From: Symsagittifera roscoffensis
Lineage: Eukaryota; Xenacoelomorpha; Acoela; Convolutidae
Direction: 5' to 3'
Assembly: GCF_963678635.1 (NCBI RefSeq)
Contig: NC_087064.1
Span: 38,120,706-38,184,705 of the forward strand
DNA: 64,000 nt
Shown: one piece after another, positions 18,738 to 28,296 of the stretch
Layout of the letters: every line of letters starts with the position of its first letter
How positions within the stretch are numbered: the stretch's first letter is position 1
Program-made: the position numbers and the translations under genes
The notes under the pieces: model-generated
Database searches by the model: none
What the model was told of the DNA's origin: nothing
The model's input: only the letters and a program-made list of their open reading frames with translations

Positions 18738-21557
18738 TCAGCCTATACTTAAGTAATATTTCTTATGTAGGTATACTTGTATATTAGTATCAGAGAATAT
18801 CACGTGTACAAGCGCGTACAATTCCCGAGGATGCAGTCTTCCTCTGTTTGGATCGTACACTGGAAGCGAGAGCTCCTTCACTTCCATTTCGACAAGGAAG
18901 TCCCTCAGCCTCGTCAAGGACAAGACTAGGTTCTCTGGGTCCACGTGCTGCTTCTCCGTCGCCCTCGTTACCAAGAAGCACAAGTATTTTCCCGGTATCT
19001 GCGACGCCGCCGGAAGTAAGGCTGCTACGCCCCCTATCCCTGGTCTTTGCTTCCAAAGGAATTCCACGTTTTTGTATTCTCTCTTAAAATTTGCCGCTAA
19101 CGCTGTCCTAAAACTCATGTCTGCGGTGATTGCTATCGCACATGTTCTGTTTGTGAGTATGAAATCACTGTCTGTTAGTATTATGTTACTTGAATATTCA
19201 TTTGGTAAGTTAAAATATGACTCAACTACCCTGCCTATGACAGGTTTCTTAGGCTCTTCGCCTGTTTCTGCTTCTAAGTCTCCTGTTTCTCTTGCTATTC
19301 TTAATTTTTTTATTATCAAGTTTTCAGTGTGGGTAAGTCCTACCCCCATTCCCCGGACAAAAATATCCATCGACGTCCCCGTCGATCGCATACCTGGTAT
19401 CAAGTCAAGGTTAGAAGCTGGAATGAGTAGTCGTCCTTCCTGGGCAGCCCAGGAAGGATCATCTCGTTCGGTCTTGATGTATTTCATGCTTTCACGATCT
19501 ACGTCTTGAATCGTGACGCTGGTCTCCTCTGGATCCGAGGTCGTTTCATTCAGCCACTCTAAGACACGCAGGTTCGTCAAGTCTTGTTCATATGACTGCT
19601 GTTGCTCGTCGTCAAATTCTACCTCGGGTTTCGACCAGTCGTCAACCCACTCATCGTCGTGATCATCGACTATGTCAATGTCTTGTGACACAGTTATTTC
19701 CTCTATACCCACTAGTTCCTCCACTATCTTCTTTAGATCTATCCTATCCACTACAAAGTCGTCACCGTAAGGATTGTATTTCTTTCTTGGTCTCATTTCG
19801 TCCTTCTGACGAGTCTGTATGGTGAACGGAAGATCCGGTTCCAAGTTCTTGGGAACCTCTATCTGTTCGGGATCCTGCCAATCTTCCTCTGCGTAGGGTA
19901 AGGTTTCATCATCCGCTTCCATCTGTTCGTTTGGATCCAGGTCCAGCGGTGTATCCGTACCTTCCTCTACTTCTTCGTTTCCATCGTTATTCTCCCTGGT
20001 GCCTTTTTCATTGACCTCACAAGCAGGATTCATCATTAGATAATCCCCTTCTTCCATGTCTGCAGGTATACACCAGTCTTCTGTCGATGGATTGTGTGGC
20101 TTGATGTTCTCGTAGTGGGCGGCTCGGCCAGTACTCAGTCTATAAAAGCGTCCCTCCTGGTGCACCTCTGTAATCATGAAGGGTCCCCTCCATTTTTTTA
20201 GGAGCTTCTTTATCCCTTTCGGTGGTATAACGTTCTGAAATACCCATAAGTAGTCTCCCACCGAGTAAGCCTTTGCACCAGCTGCTTTCTTGTCGAATTT
20301 TTTCCTCTGCCTTGCCTGTACCTGCTGAGTGTTTCGTCTACACAAATCGTTCAGCTCCTGTTGGCGTCTGATCACATCCCTCACGTAGACCTGTGGGGAC
20401 GTTTTCTTTCCCTCATATTCTGGGTAGAAGAAGGTTAAGGGTAAAGACTTTTCGTGTCCAGTTAGCATCATGTGTGGATTGACTCCAGTGGTGGAGTGTT
20501 GCGTGCTATTATATGCTCCCATCACCTGTGGAAGGTATCTGTCCCAATCGGTCATGTACCTGGAACAATATACTCTCAGCATCGACACTAACGTCCTATT
20601 CTGTCTTTCCACTAAGCCATTCGTTTGAGGGTGGTATGTCGTGGAGTGAGCCTGAGCAACCTGTGAGCGTCTCATTAGCTCTTTCGTAAGCTCTCCTACG
20701 AAAGCTGTTCCATTATCCGATTGAAACGTCATTGGACAACCATGTCTCGCTATCCACGTATTGATCAGGTGGTCGCATGTCTCTTCCGCCGAGGCAGTCT
20801 CTTCGGCCTCTGCATACTTCGTAAAATGATCTATCATGACCAGCACCTGATTGTAACCATTGTCTGTCATGCATATCTTTTGGTGATCTATTTGCACCAC
20901 CTCGTTGAATTCAGACGACTCGATCGATTGTAAAGGAAATCGCAATTTCCTTGGATCCTTGACCTGTTGGCATGACAAACATGCTGTTACCCATTTCTCG
21001 CATGCCTTTTTCATCCCAGGCCACTCAAAGCGCTTCAGGATCCTTTGATATACTTTGTCGATCCCCTGATGGCCCATTTGATCATGTGACCTGAATAATA
21101 GTTCTGTCTGATAGAGTTGCGGTAACACTATTGCGTTATACTTGTATAGGACTCTGTCTTCCTCCCTTCTTTTGCAAGCCACAATCCCGTCCTTGTTCAA
21201 ATATAACCTCCCTTCCTTCTGCATGAAATATTGTCTCAGGATGCGATAACTATTTTCCTCGAGGTCCCCTTTATCCGGAGAACCATTCTCGATCCACCTT
21301 TTCAGGTTTCTTGTCATGCGATCATTTCTCTGCGCTCTTAGAAGGTCCGAGAGTCTGTATCTCGCCTTCAAGTACGTCTTCATGATCCTCATCTGACTAT
21401 TCAGCTCGTTGGGCTGATGTGTGTCTTCTTCCATCTTAACGCACCAAATCTTCGCCAACGGTTGTGTTTCTTGTTCAAACGGCAGAAGATCAGTCCTGAC
21501 TACTTCTTTCTGCGGCAACAGGCTTATCGAGCGTTTCGATACCGCTATTGTCTCCAA
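18738..21557 (-). CDS. pol: Pol, C-terminal part: integrase, GPY/F module and macro-like domain
   Basis: This frame inserts element cDNA into the chromosome. Residues about 155-200 are the HHCC zinc domain (HDQMGHQGIDKV ... CLSCQQ). The DDE core follows: D in QIDH (about 224), D in QSDNG (about 281), E in NGLVERQN (about 317). A GPY/F-type module (KLLKKWRGPFMITEV) lies near 451-465. A long acidic linker (500-770) leads to the last about 147 residues (19184-18738). These look like a macro domain: ILTDSDFI, then AIAITADMSFRTALA, GIGG, KYLCFLVTRATEKQHVDPENL, and a final VHVIFSDTNIQVYLH. The ORF as drawn opens with TTG after an in-frame TGA; it is really the continuation of the RNase H frame. Confidence 0.88.
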   Translation of the reverse strand: METIAVSKRSISLLPQKEVVRTDLLPFEQETQPLAKIWCVKMEEDTHQPNELNSQMRIMKTYLKARYRLSDLLRAQRNDRMTRNLKRWIENGSPDKGDLEENSYRILRQYFMQKEGRLYLNKDGIVACKRREEDRVLYKYNAIVLPQLYQTELLFRSHDQMGHQGIDKVYQRILKRFEWPGMKKACEKWVTACLSCQQVKDPRKLRFPLQSIESSEFNEVVQIDHQKICMTDNGYNQVLVMIDHFTKYAEAEETASAEETCDHLINTWIARHGCPMTFQSDNGTAFVGELTKELMRRSQVAQAHSTTYHPQTNGLVERQNRTLVSMLRVYCSRYMTDWDRYLPQVMGAYNSTQHSTTGVNPHMMLTGHEKSLPLTFFYPEYEGKKTSPQVYVRDVIRRQQELNDLCRRNTQQVQARQRKKFDKKAAGAKAYSVGDYLWVFQNVIPPKGIKKLLKKWRGPFMITEVHQEGRFYRLSTGRAAHYENIKPHNPSTEDWCIPADMEEGDYLMMNPACEVNEKGTRENNDGNEEVEEGTDTPLDLDPNEQMEADDETLPYAEEDWQDPEQIEVPKNLEPDLPFTIQTRQKDEMRPRKKYNPYGDDFVVDRIDLKKIVEELVGIEEITVSQDIDIVDDHDDEWVDDWSKPEVEFDDEQQQSYEQDLTNLRVLEWLNETTSDPEETSVTIQDVDRESMKYIKTERDDPSWAAQEGRLLIPASNLDLIPGMRSTGTSMDIFVRGMGVGLTHTENLIIKKLRIARETGDLEAETGEEPKKPVIGRVVESYFNLPNEYSSNIILTDSDFILTNRTCAIAITADMSFRTALAANFKREYKNVEFLWKQRPGIGGVAALLPAASQIPGKYLCFLVTRATEKQHVDPENLVLSLTRLRDFLVEMEVKELSLPVYDPNRGRLHPRELYALVHVIFSDTNIQVYLHKKYYLSIG

Positions 21558-21581
21558 GTCATCCGCTGCGTTGTCAAAGAC

Positions 21582-23171
21582 TCATTCGCTTGGTATAAGG
21601 TAGCGATCGCTGTCAGGATCCTGATACACCTCTCTGTCCAGATCTCTAATCCGAGTTTCCACTAGTAGCGTGTGTATCGCCAGTTCTGACAGTTCTGATC
21701 CCGAGCTCGAATTCCTGTCTGAATAGGTGTCCATTCCTGAGTTCCCTGAATTATCATCCGTCGAAGAGGTTGTGCTGGAGACTGCACGCTCCTCCAGATC
21801 ATGTCTGAGCCTTCTTCGCATCCATCTGAACTCCCCGGACAAAACCTTGTTCTCTAGGTCCTGTTTCTCATCAGGAATTTTCTCGTCTATCTCAGACTCC
21901 CCGGACAAATTTTCTTGTCCCGGGTGTTGATCTTGTGATCGCTGGTTCTTCTCATCATCCTTCTCCCCGGAAAAATAGTCTTGCATCAGATTTTGTTCTA
22001 CCTCTTCACCCATTTTATCCCGGTCCACAAAGGTGACGGTTTTCTTTCGCTTGCTGCTCCCCTGTTCTTTCTGTCCGTAAGAAGTACTGGTTAAAATCTC
22101 TTGGGGCATTGAGGATACTAGTTGCTGAACTATTGTCCTACAATCCCTCTCGTTCTCTTCGTGCTGTCGTCTGGACGGCATGATCTTCACCTTCTCACTG
22201 ACTGTTAGCGATGCCACTGCTGCTGTCCACTCGGGGTCATCTCTGGTCACTTCTCTTTCTAACAATCCACCCAGCATCCGCATCACTTGCAGTGTGACTT
22301 GCACCGTTTTATCCAATAATGAGAGGCAGTTTATGACCAGGTTCGAGCGCAGCAAAAGATCCAAGGGGACTGGGTCCTCCTTGGATAGGATCTTTATCTC
22401 GGCTGCTTTCTCCACAGGCAACTCAGGGTGCCCTGGAATTGGATTTCCAGACTTATCCAACCATCTCGTTAAGGGAAGCGCTTCATAAGTTTCTTTGTCC
22501 AGAAACGAGAATCCCTCCTTTATTTCCGCCTGATTGGTCTGCTTCTGCTCCAATCTTTCAAAGAACTCAGTTTTCTTGCTGAGGCTTTCAGCATTCTGGT
22601 GTTTATCACGCATCCTATGTTCGATTATCATATGGTAGCCATCCAATCTTACTATCCATCTACCAATATAACTCTGATCCATCGAGTAGGTTTTCAACCA
22701 GGATAACGCTCTGTTGTCCACGCGTAACTTGAAGGGAGCGCTCCCCAAGTATGCACGGTACTTTTCCACGAAGGTGACTACTGCAAACATTTCTGCTTTT
22801 GGTGCGCCATATTTCATCTCTGTGTCACTCAAGACCTTGCTGCCGTATGCAATGGGACGGAGAACTGTTCTTCCGTTCCATTCTTGCTCTTGATGCAAGA
22901 TTCCTGAGATGGCCACCACCGATGCGTCTGTGTCGAGAACATACATGCCCTTTTCTGTAGGCATGCCCAGCACTGGCGCTTCGCACAGTTCCCGCTTTAT
23001 GTTCTCGAAAGCAACCTGTGCCTCATCGTTCCATTCGAACTTTTTCCCTTGTTGCGCATCAGCTTCTGCATCGGATACACCTTGTCCTCGTATTCTTTTA
23101 TGAATTCCCGGTAGTAATTGGCAAATCCTAGGAAGCTCAGAAGCTGTGTGTCCGTTCTGGGGGCCTTCCAT
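21582..23171 (-). CDS. pol: Pol, middle part: RNase H and linker
   Basis: True pol sequence begins near 23045 (KKFEWNDEAQ). Upstream of that the frame is only overlap with the RT frame. RNase H motifs are LDTDASVVAISGIL, PKAEMFAVV, RVDNRALSWLK and a terminal EHRMRDKHQNAESLS. After about residue 230 comes a long hydrophilic linker (GNPIPGHPELP, then acidic sequence) with three copies of a (L/F)SGE motif encoded by TCCGGGGAG. The frame ends at TGA 21582-21584 and reads straight on in the same frame into the integrase. The related element at 60.6 kb has no stop at the matching place, so this is probably a nonsense mutation. Confidence 0.86.
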   Translation of the reverse strand: MEGPQNGHTASELPRICQLLPGIHKRIRGQGVSDAEADAQQGKKFEWNDEAQVAFENIKRELCEAPVLGMPTEKGMYVLDTDASVVAISGILHQEQEWNGRTVLRPIAYGSKVLSDTEMKYGAPKAEMFAVVTFVEKYRAYLGSAPFKLRVDNRALSWLKTYSMDQSYIGRWIVRLDGYHMIIEHRMRDKHQNAESLSKKTEFFERLEQKQTNQAEIKEGFSFLDKETYEALPLTRWLDKSGNPIPGHPELPVEKAAEIKILSKEDPVPLDLLLRSNLVINCLSLLDKTVQVTLQVMRMLGGLLEREVTRDDPEWTAAVASLTVSEKVKIMPSRRQHEENERDCRTIVQQLVSSMPQEILTSTSYGQKEQGSSKRKKTVTFVDRDKMGEEVEQNLMQDYFSGEKDDEKNQRSQDQHPGQENLSGESEIDEKIPDEKQDLENKVLSGEFRWMRRRLRHDLEERAVSSTTSSTDDNSGNSGMDTYSDRNSSSGSELSELAIHTLLVETRIRDLDREVYQDPDSDRYLIPSE

Positions 23172-26100
23172 GTCAACACTGCTTCCACTGCTTCTGGGTC
23201 TGGCCTGACTCCATGCCTATCCACCATTCTTCCTAGGTACTTAATCGAATCCCTAAGGATTTCACATTTCGATGGTTTGCACTTCAATCCAGCTCTTTTC
23301 ATGCATCCAAAGACCTCATCGAGCCTATCAATGTGGTCTTCCAGGGTCGGTGTCGCTATGACCACGTCGTCCACGTAACACATCACGAGATTCCCGTACT
23401 TCTTGGTCACTCTCGTCAAAGCCTGAGCCATCAGTCTTTGAAAAGTGGCCGTTGCATTGCACAAGCCGAAGGGCATCCTCTTCCACTGGTACATTCCCAA
23501 TTCGCACGCGAATCCGGTTTTCTCTCTCTCCTTCTTCCGCAGAGGTACCTGCCAGAAGGCAGAACCTAAGTCCAATGTGGTGAAAAACTTGGCATCACCA
23601 AGCTTAGATAGGCTCTCGTCTATTCGCGGTATCGGGTACGCATCTTTTATCGTTACCGCGTTCAAGTAACGAAAGTCGCAACAAAATCTAAGCTGCCCCC
23701 TTTTCGTTTTCGCCATTACTACCCCGCAAGCCCATGGCGATTTCGAGGGTTCTATCATGTCGTATTCAAGCAACATTTCTATTTCCGCTCGGCACGCTTC
23801 CGATTTTTGTGGCGTCATTCGCCTTGCGCCTTCCCTATGGGGAACGGCGCCCTCTTCTAGTTCGATTTCGTGTTCGACGAAATTACAGCAACCGATATCC
23901 GCCTTATGTTTTGAAAATACATCTGCGTTCCGATTTAGGAGGTCCCGCAATTTTTCGAAATCTCCCTCACCTATTTTCCCTTTTAAATGTTCTATCTCTG
24001 GCAAAACCGGTTTGTCAGATTCTAGTTCATATGACGAGGGGCGTTCCGGAAAACTCGAGCAGCTTGATAAGCCGTCGTCCGTTTCGGATTTCATTGAAAA
24101 CAATTTATGAATAGATTTTAATTCATTAATCCTCTTTAAAATTTTATCTTTATTGGCATGATAAGGACAGTCTTTCACACTATATTTCTTCAAGTTTTGT
24201 GTCTCCTCATAGTCGGTCCTCATCGGCAAAGCGTAGCCAAGCTTCTTTCCACGCTGGATTGAAACCGTGGTGTCCAGTGTGTTCAATAACACGCTGACAC
24301 ACAGTCCGTTTCGCGTTACCGAGAAGCTCCGGCCTAAAATCACCGAACTCTGACTATTTGGATTCGGTACTAAGCAAACCTGTTTACTATCAGTTAACGA
24401 ATTCAAATTTCTCATTCTAAAAATTGCCACCACAGCTTGTCCTGGTTGTAGTTTTACTTTTCTATCCAAAAAAATTGGTACCTTGTTTTTGTCTGTTATT
24501 ATCCTTTTAATTGGTCTCTTAACAGACTTTCGGTCCGGGTTCCTAATCCGTATCAGACCGTTGTTCAAGTCAATCATCACGTCAAAATTCCTGACAAAAT
24601 CTCTGCCCAAGATGAATTGGTCGGCTTCGTCCAGATTCTCTACCACCAGGAAGCTCATCCAAAGATCCCGTCCTCCCATGTGGAGGACCGTTATTGGTGT
24701 TCTTCCGGCTACGTAGATAGCTCCTCGATTGGCTGCGGCCAGTCGGAGATTCGTTGGAATTAGATCTTCCTGCGTGAAGCCCATTCTTTCCCAAGTCTTT
24801 ATCGGCATCACACTCACTACCGCTCCTGTGTCCAGAAGCCCTGTGACTCCGATTTTTGTTCCGTTGGTGTCGAGCAGATGTGCTGTCACATCTGCTTCAT
24901 ATCCAATGTGTACCGCGTCTTGTTCCATCATGGCGTCATGGCCTATCCTGCGGACTTTGAGTTCCTCCTCACCCAAATAGATCTGCCCCATTTGGTCATC
25001 ATCTGTTGTTACATAAGTCCTGGTGTAGATACTGATTCCATCCACGTTCAGCATTATTTGATACGGCCCATAGACCTCCAGGTAGCGTCCATGAAGTTTC
25101 TTCATGCGAGGGCCACCCGTCGTTAGTAGTGCTCGCACAGCTCTCGACTCGGTGCATGGCTCCACCTGCCTCAGATAATCTGCATATGGGTCCAAATGCA
25201 TCAAAGTGAACTCGGATGGTTCACTCAGATTTCTTATTACCTGGTGTCCAGCCACTGAGATTATCGACTGTATCTTGTTTCCTTGCGGCACCATGCCGAA
25301 CCTCTTACCGGAGATCACTTTAAGTTTCATGTTTAAACTGCTTGGTGCTTTCGTTTCTTCGAACTCCGCTGCTTCGAAGGTATTCAGTTGCTCCTGAAGC
25401 TTCTCATTTTCCAGTTCAAGTTTCACTTTTTGTTCGATCTCTTTCGTCACCAATTCCTGTTGTACTCTATTTAGAGCATCCCTTGCGGCTGCCTTATAAT
25501 CGATCTTGAAGTCATCAGCCGCAGTTGCTGGTTCCGGCTCACGTGTCTCCTCTGTTACCGCTTGCATTTTCTTTGCCGCCAGCTCTTGAGGTTTATCCTT
25601 TCTGCGTGCCTCCGCTTCCCTCAAAAGTCGAGCCTTGCTGGCTTTCACTTCTGACAAAGCTTCTTCATGTCTTGGATGCTTGATGTCTGCCACTGCATCC
25701 CAGAATTGCGGACAATCTGATTTAAAATGACCTTCCAAGTTGCAAAAGAAACACCTCGGGCCGAATTTCGCAATTACTCCTCTCATGAAATCCTCATGGT
25801 CCAATTCTGACGCATCTTCGTCCTCGAGGCTAAAGCCTATTGCTTTCATGCCTTGTTTGTAAGCTGGGCATGCTGACACATGATGGTCCGTTGAACTGCA
25901 ATTAGCACAAGAGCGTCTCTTGTCCATATCATCTCTCGGTTTGTACCAATTGTTCCCTTGGTTTGCTGGTCCGTTGTTAAAATTGCCATAATTGTTCTTG
26001 CAATATCCAGATCTCGAAGGAGGTTTCAACAAAAGATACTCTTTTGATTTGAGCCTCAACTCCTCCGGTGTTGGCGCATTAGTTGATAGTGGTGTGTAAT

Positions 26101-26596
26101 GCGTTGCTAGCATCGTACGAAGTTCATCGTTTTTCACACCATCGATGAATTTTGAGGCTACGGCCAGGTTCATCCTTCGGTTTGACTCATCCGGTTGGCT
26201 GCGTCTTCTCAGCATTTCTAAATCATCGAGAAACTTGTCTATCGTTTCATCTTCTCGTTGCCTCCGTTTCTCGAAGCGCATCATCGCCTGGTGCCCCTGC
26301 ACCCCTGATCCAAAACGGTTTAACAAGATTTCGAAGATTTTCTCAGCAGTGTCACGTTGATATTGCTTCTTGGCCATGACACAGTTCAGGGCTGTCCCTT
26401 CTAAGTTGCTGGTGAGCGCGCTGCATTCCTGTCTCTCCGACAAGTCCTCTTCCTCGAAATGCAGCTTCATTACCTCTATCCAGGTATCAATACAGCCATC
26501 AGATTCGTCTTTGTAGCATCTTGGTTTCTTAAAGACTCTTCTGGACTTCTCACTGCGTTCATTGGTTCTGGATAACCTTGTAAGGAATGTCTCCAA
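22997..26596 (-). CDS. pol: Gag capsid/nucleocapsid, protease and reverse transcriptase frame
   Basis: This single open frame is 1,199 codons long. Residues about 25-195 are a capsid-type Gag region (LLNRFGSGVQGHQAM, ETIDKFLDDLE). Two CX2CX4HX4C zinc knuckles follow (CANCSSTDHHVSAC near 230, CFFCNLEGHFKSDC near 282). The aspartic protease has LLDTGAVVSVM (about 587-597) and FILGRDF (about 661-667). The reverse transcriptase spans about 900-1180, with FTTLDLGSAFWQV, RMPFGLCNATATFQ and catalytic YVDD (about 1074-1077; near 23377). The first codon is TTG and there is no real start: the frame continues Gag from the upstream ORF after a frame change near 26.6 kb. It leaves the pol frame at 23045, where five A's occur and six would restore it. 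Confidence 0.9.
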   Translation of the reverse strand: METFLTRLSRTNERSEKSRRVFKKPRCYKDESDGCIDTWIEVMKLHFEEEDLSERQECSALTSNLEGTALNCVMAKKQYQRDTAEKIFEILLNRFGSGVQGHQAMMRFEKRRQREDETIDKFLDDLEMLRRRSQPDESNRRMNLAVASKFIDGVKNDELRTMLATHYTPLSTNAPTPEELRLKSKEYLLLKPPSRSGYCKNNYGNFNNGPANQGNNWYKPRDDMDKRRSCANCSSTDHHVSACPAYKQGMKAIGFSLEDEDASELDHEDFMRGVIAKFGPRCFFCNLEGHFKSDCPQFWDAVADIKHPRHEEALSEVKASKARLLREAEARRKDKPQELAAKKMQAVTEETREPEPATAADDFKIDYKAAARDALNRVQQELVTKEIEQKVKLELENEKLQEQLNTFEAAEFEETKAPSSLNMKLKVISGKRFGMVPQGNKIQSIISVAGHQVIRNLSEPSEFTLMHLDPYADYLRQVEPCTESRAVRALLTTGGPRMKKLHGRYLEVYGPYQIMLNVDGISIYTRTYVTTDDDQMGQIYLGEEELKVRRIGHDAMMEQDAVHIGYEADVTAHLLDTNGTKIGVTGLLDTGAVVSVMPIKTWERMGFTQEDLIPTNLRLAAANRGAIYVAGRTPITVLHMGGRDLWMSFLVVENLDEADQFILGRDFVRNFDVMIDLNNGLIRIRNPDRKSVKRPIKRIITDKNKVPIFLDRKVKLQPGQAVVAIFRMRNLNSLTDSKQVCLVPNPNSQSSVILGRSFSVTRNGLCVSVLLNTLDTTVSIQRGKKLGYALPMRTDYEETQNLKKYSVKDCPYHANKDKILKRINELKSIHKLFSMKSETDDGLSSCSSFPERPSSYELESDKPVLPEIEHLKGKIGEGDFEKLRDLLNRNADVFSKHKADIGCCNFVEHEIELEEGAVPHREGARRMTPQKSEACRAEIEMLLEYDMIEPSKSPWACGVVMAKTKRGQLRFCCDFRYLNAVTIKDAYPIPRIDESLSKLGDAKFFTTLDLGSAFWQVPLRKKEREKTGFACELGMYQWKRMPFGLCNATATFQRLMAQALTRVTKKYGNLVMCYVDDVVIATPTLEDHIDRLDEVFGCMKRAGLKCKPSKCEILRDSIKYLGRMVDRHGVRPDPEAVEAVLTWKAPRTDTQLLSFLGFANYYREFIKEYEDKVYPMQKLMRNKGKSSNGTMRHRLLSRT

Positions 26597-28296
26597 AGAC
26601 CTTGCATCCCTTGAGTGTCCGTAGCATCCCTTGCGTGTCCCGCCTGAGTGTCCTCACACCTCGTCAAAGGCTCTGCATGCGGTGCATCCCTGCAATCCGA
26701 ATCACCGTGAGTGTTTCCCGCTTGGCCCACATGACTCCTCCTCGGGCTTGCATGCCCCCTGTTGCCGGAATCACTTCTCCCAGTCGCATGTGTGCCTTGC
26801 GTTGGTCGTTCGTTAGAGGTTTGTCTGTTCTCCGTTGAACTTGCTCTACTGCTTGGGCCCCATGCTCCATTCCCCTTTGTGGCAGAGCCTGATGAACTGC
26901 CCCTGCCTCTAGTGGATCCGTACGTCTTCCTCTTTTGATGTTCATTGAAGTTCACCCTCGGTTCCCTGCTGGGACCTCCCGAGTTCGGTTCTCCTTCTTT
27001 TGGTCCACTCTTGTTGCTTAGTAGCCCGTCCAACCTATCCATGATGGCCTGAGTTCGCCTCTCCATCATCGCGTCTATCTTTGTGTCAAGAGTCCCAAGA
27101 GACTGCTCTTGCTGAATTCTTAACCTCTCCATGTCGTCTCTTAAGCGTAACTCTCGCTGTTCCGCCTCTCTTGTCATTCGCGACAAGTTCTTCGCCATAT
27201 GTTCGTCCGTTCTTTCTTTCAAGCGTTTTTCGCTCCTGCCAACTTCTTGTCTGTTGCGGTTTATTTCTTCCCGCAGACTCTCTCTTTCAATGTGAACTGC
27301 CCTTTCTAGTTCACTCATCCTTATTGACATCTGCTCGTTTTGTTCTCCTAAACTGTCCACTATGCTGTTTACGGTTTCTTCTAGTGCTGCCCCGTAATTC
27401 ACGAGTGGCGTTACTAGCGGCGGTGCAACCCTGTCGGTCCCAGGTAGCTTCGTGCTGGTCGAGATCCTGGCCTTGACTCTCTGTCTCGACGTCTTTTCAT
27501 TATCTATTTCAGGATCCGCTAACGCGTTGCCTAGCCCTCTGGTTCTACTCTCTCCAGCTTGCAGCTCTGAATTTATCATAATCGCGAAGTCTCTTGACTG
27601 GCCCGGTGTGTTTGCCTCTTTGCTTATCGTTGTCACTACACCAAATTTGTCCATGGTTCCAGTCTCTCTTCCGACGTATGCCTCGTTCTCCTGGATCGAA
27701 CTGTTGAGGCTGAGCTGAGATCCAAAGTCCCCTTGCTCCTGTTCATCATCTTCCTCCTGGGATTCAACTTCGTTTCCTGCGCCTCCTCCCATGGTGAATG
27801 GAAAGATGTTTCCGAAGGTGTTCTTCATTCTTTCTGAGAACGATGATGACGTTGTTTGTTTCCCAGTTCCGCCTGCCATCATAGTGTTGTCTGTCGGAGA
27901 TCTTCTAGTTGCTGCTACTTCAGTTGAGATGTCGGACAGTTCCGACATCTCTTCTCGATCCAGCGTCCCGGTGGAAGTGGCAAAATCATGGCCTTGTTCT
28001 ACCGGAGTAGATTCACTCGCCAGCCTTCTGCCTCTCCCTTCCAGTCCATTTTCTTCCTGGTTGTCGTTCATGGTATGGTCCGTATTGACCTCCACTTCTA
28101 ACAGTTCTTTTTGCTCTTCTGAGGTCTTCTGACTTCTCGTTTCAACCATTCTGCCTGAAACCGTCTCCCCTTTGTCGGACCGGGATCGCTTGATCCAATC
28201 CACAAAAGGATCGGTCATCGTTTTTCTTTGCTTTTCAGGTATGAATTTCCTAGAAATATTACCTCGTTTTGGTATCCTTGACTTGTCTAGACTCAT
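26476..28296 (-). CDS. gag: Gag, N-terminal part (coiled-coil, 606 codons)
   Basis: The first ORF of the element starts at ATG 28296. Residues 1-300 are polar and serine/glutamate-rich. About 305-430 is a strong coiled coil (ERAVHIERESLREEINRNRQ and following heptads), expected to drive Gag assembly. About 430-570 is glycine/serine/arginine/histidine-rich, with GHA/GHS motifs encoded by imperfect 20-bp repeats. The last about 40 residues, after the repeats, look out of frame: the authentic continuation (RSLETFLTRL, then the capsid) is in the -1 frame from about 26610. The related copy at 50 kb shows the same order of coiled coil, basic linker and RSLETL. Confidence 0.82.
   Translation of the reverse strand: MSLDKSRIPKRGNISRKFIPEKQRKTMTDPFVDWIKRSRSDKGETVSGRMVETRSQKTSEEQKELLEVEVNTDHTMNDNQEENGLEGRGRRLASESTPVEQGHDFATSTGTLDREEMSELSDISTEVAATRRSPTDNTMMAGGTGKQTTSSSFSERMKNTFGNIFPFTMGGGAGNEVESQEEDDEQEQGDFGSQLSLNSSIQENEAYVGRETGTMDKFGVVTTISKEANTPGQSRDFAIMINSELQAGESRTRGLGNALADPEIDNEKTSRQRVKARISTSTKLPGTDRVAPPLVTPLVNYGAALEETVNSIVDSLGEQNEQMSIRMSELERAVHIERESLREEINRNRQEVGRSEKRLKERTDEHMAKNLSRMTREAEQRELRLRDDMERLRIQQEQSLGTLDTKIDAMMERRTQAIMDRLDGLLSNKSGPKEGEPNSGGPSREPRVNFNEHQKRKTYGSTRGRGSSSGSATKGNGAWGPSSRASSTENRQTSNERPTQGTHATGRSDSGNRGHASPRRSHVGQAGNTHGDSDCRDAPHAEPLTRCEDTQAGHARDATDTQGMQGLWRHSLQGYPEPMNAVRSPEESLRNQDATKTNLMAVLIPG

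Noticed and set aside
26476-26596. Programmed -1 frameshift between Gag and Pol in the ORF overlap
   Set aside because: No canonical slippery heptamer is present, and the break falls before the capsid, where no normal gag-pol shift would be.
27081-27476. Plus-strand hydrophobic, cysteine-rich ORF of 131 codons
   Set aside because: It is the antisense of the Gag coiled coil, whose codons read as leucine/serine/cysteine on the other strand.
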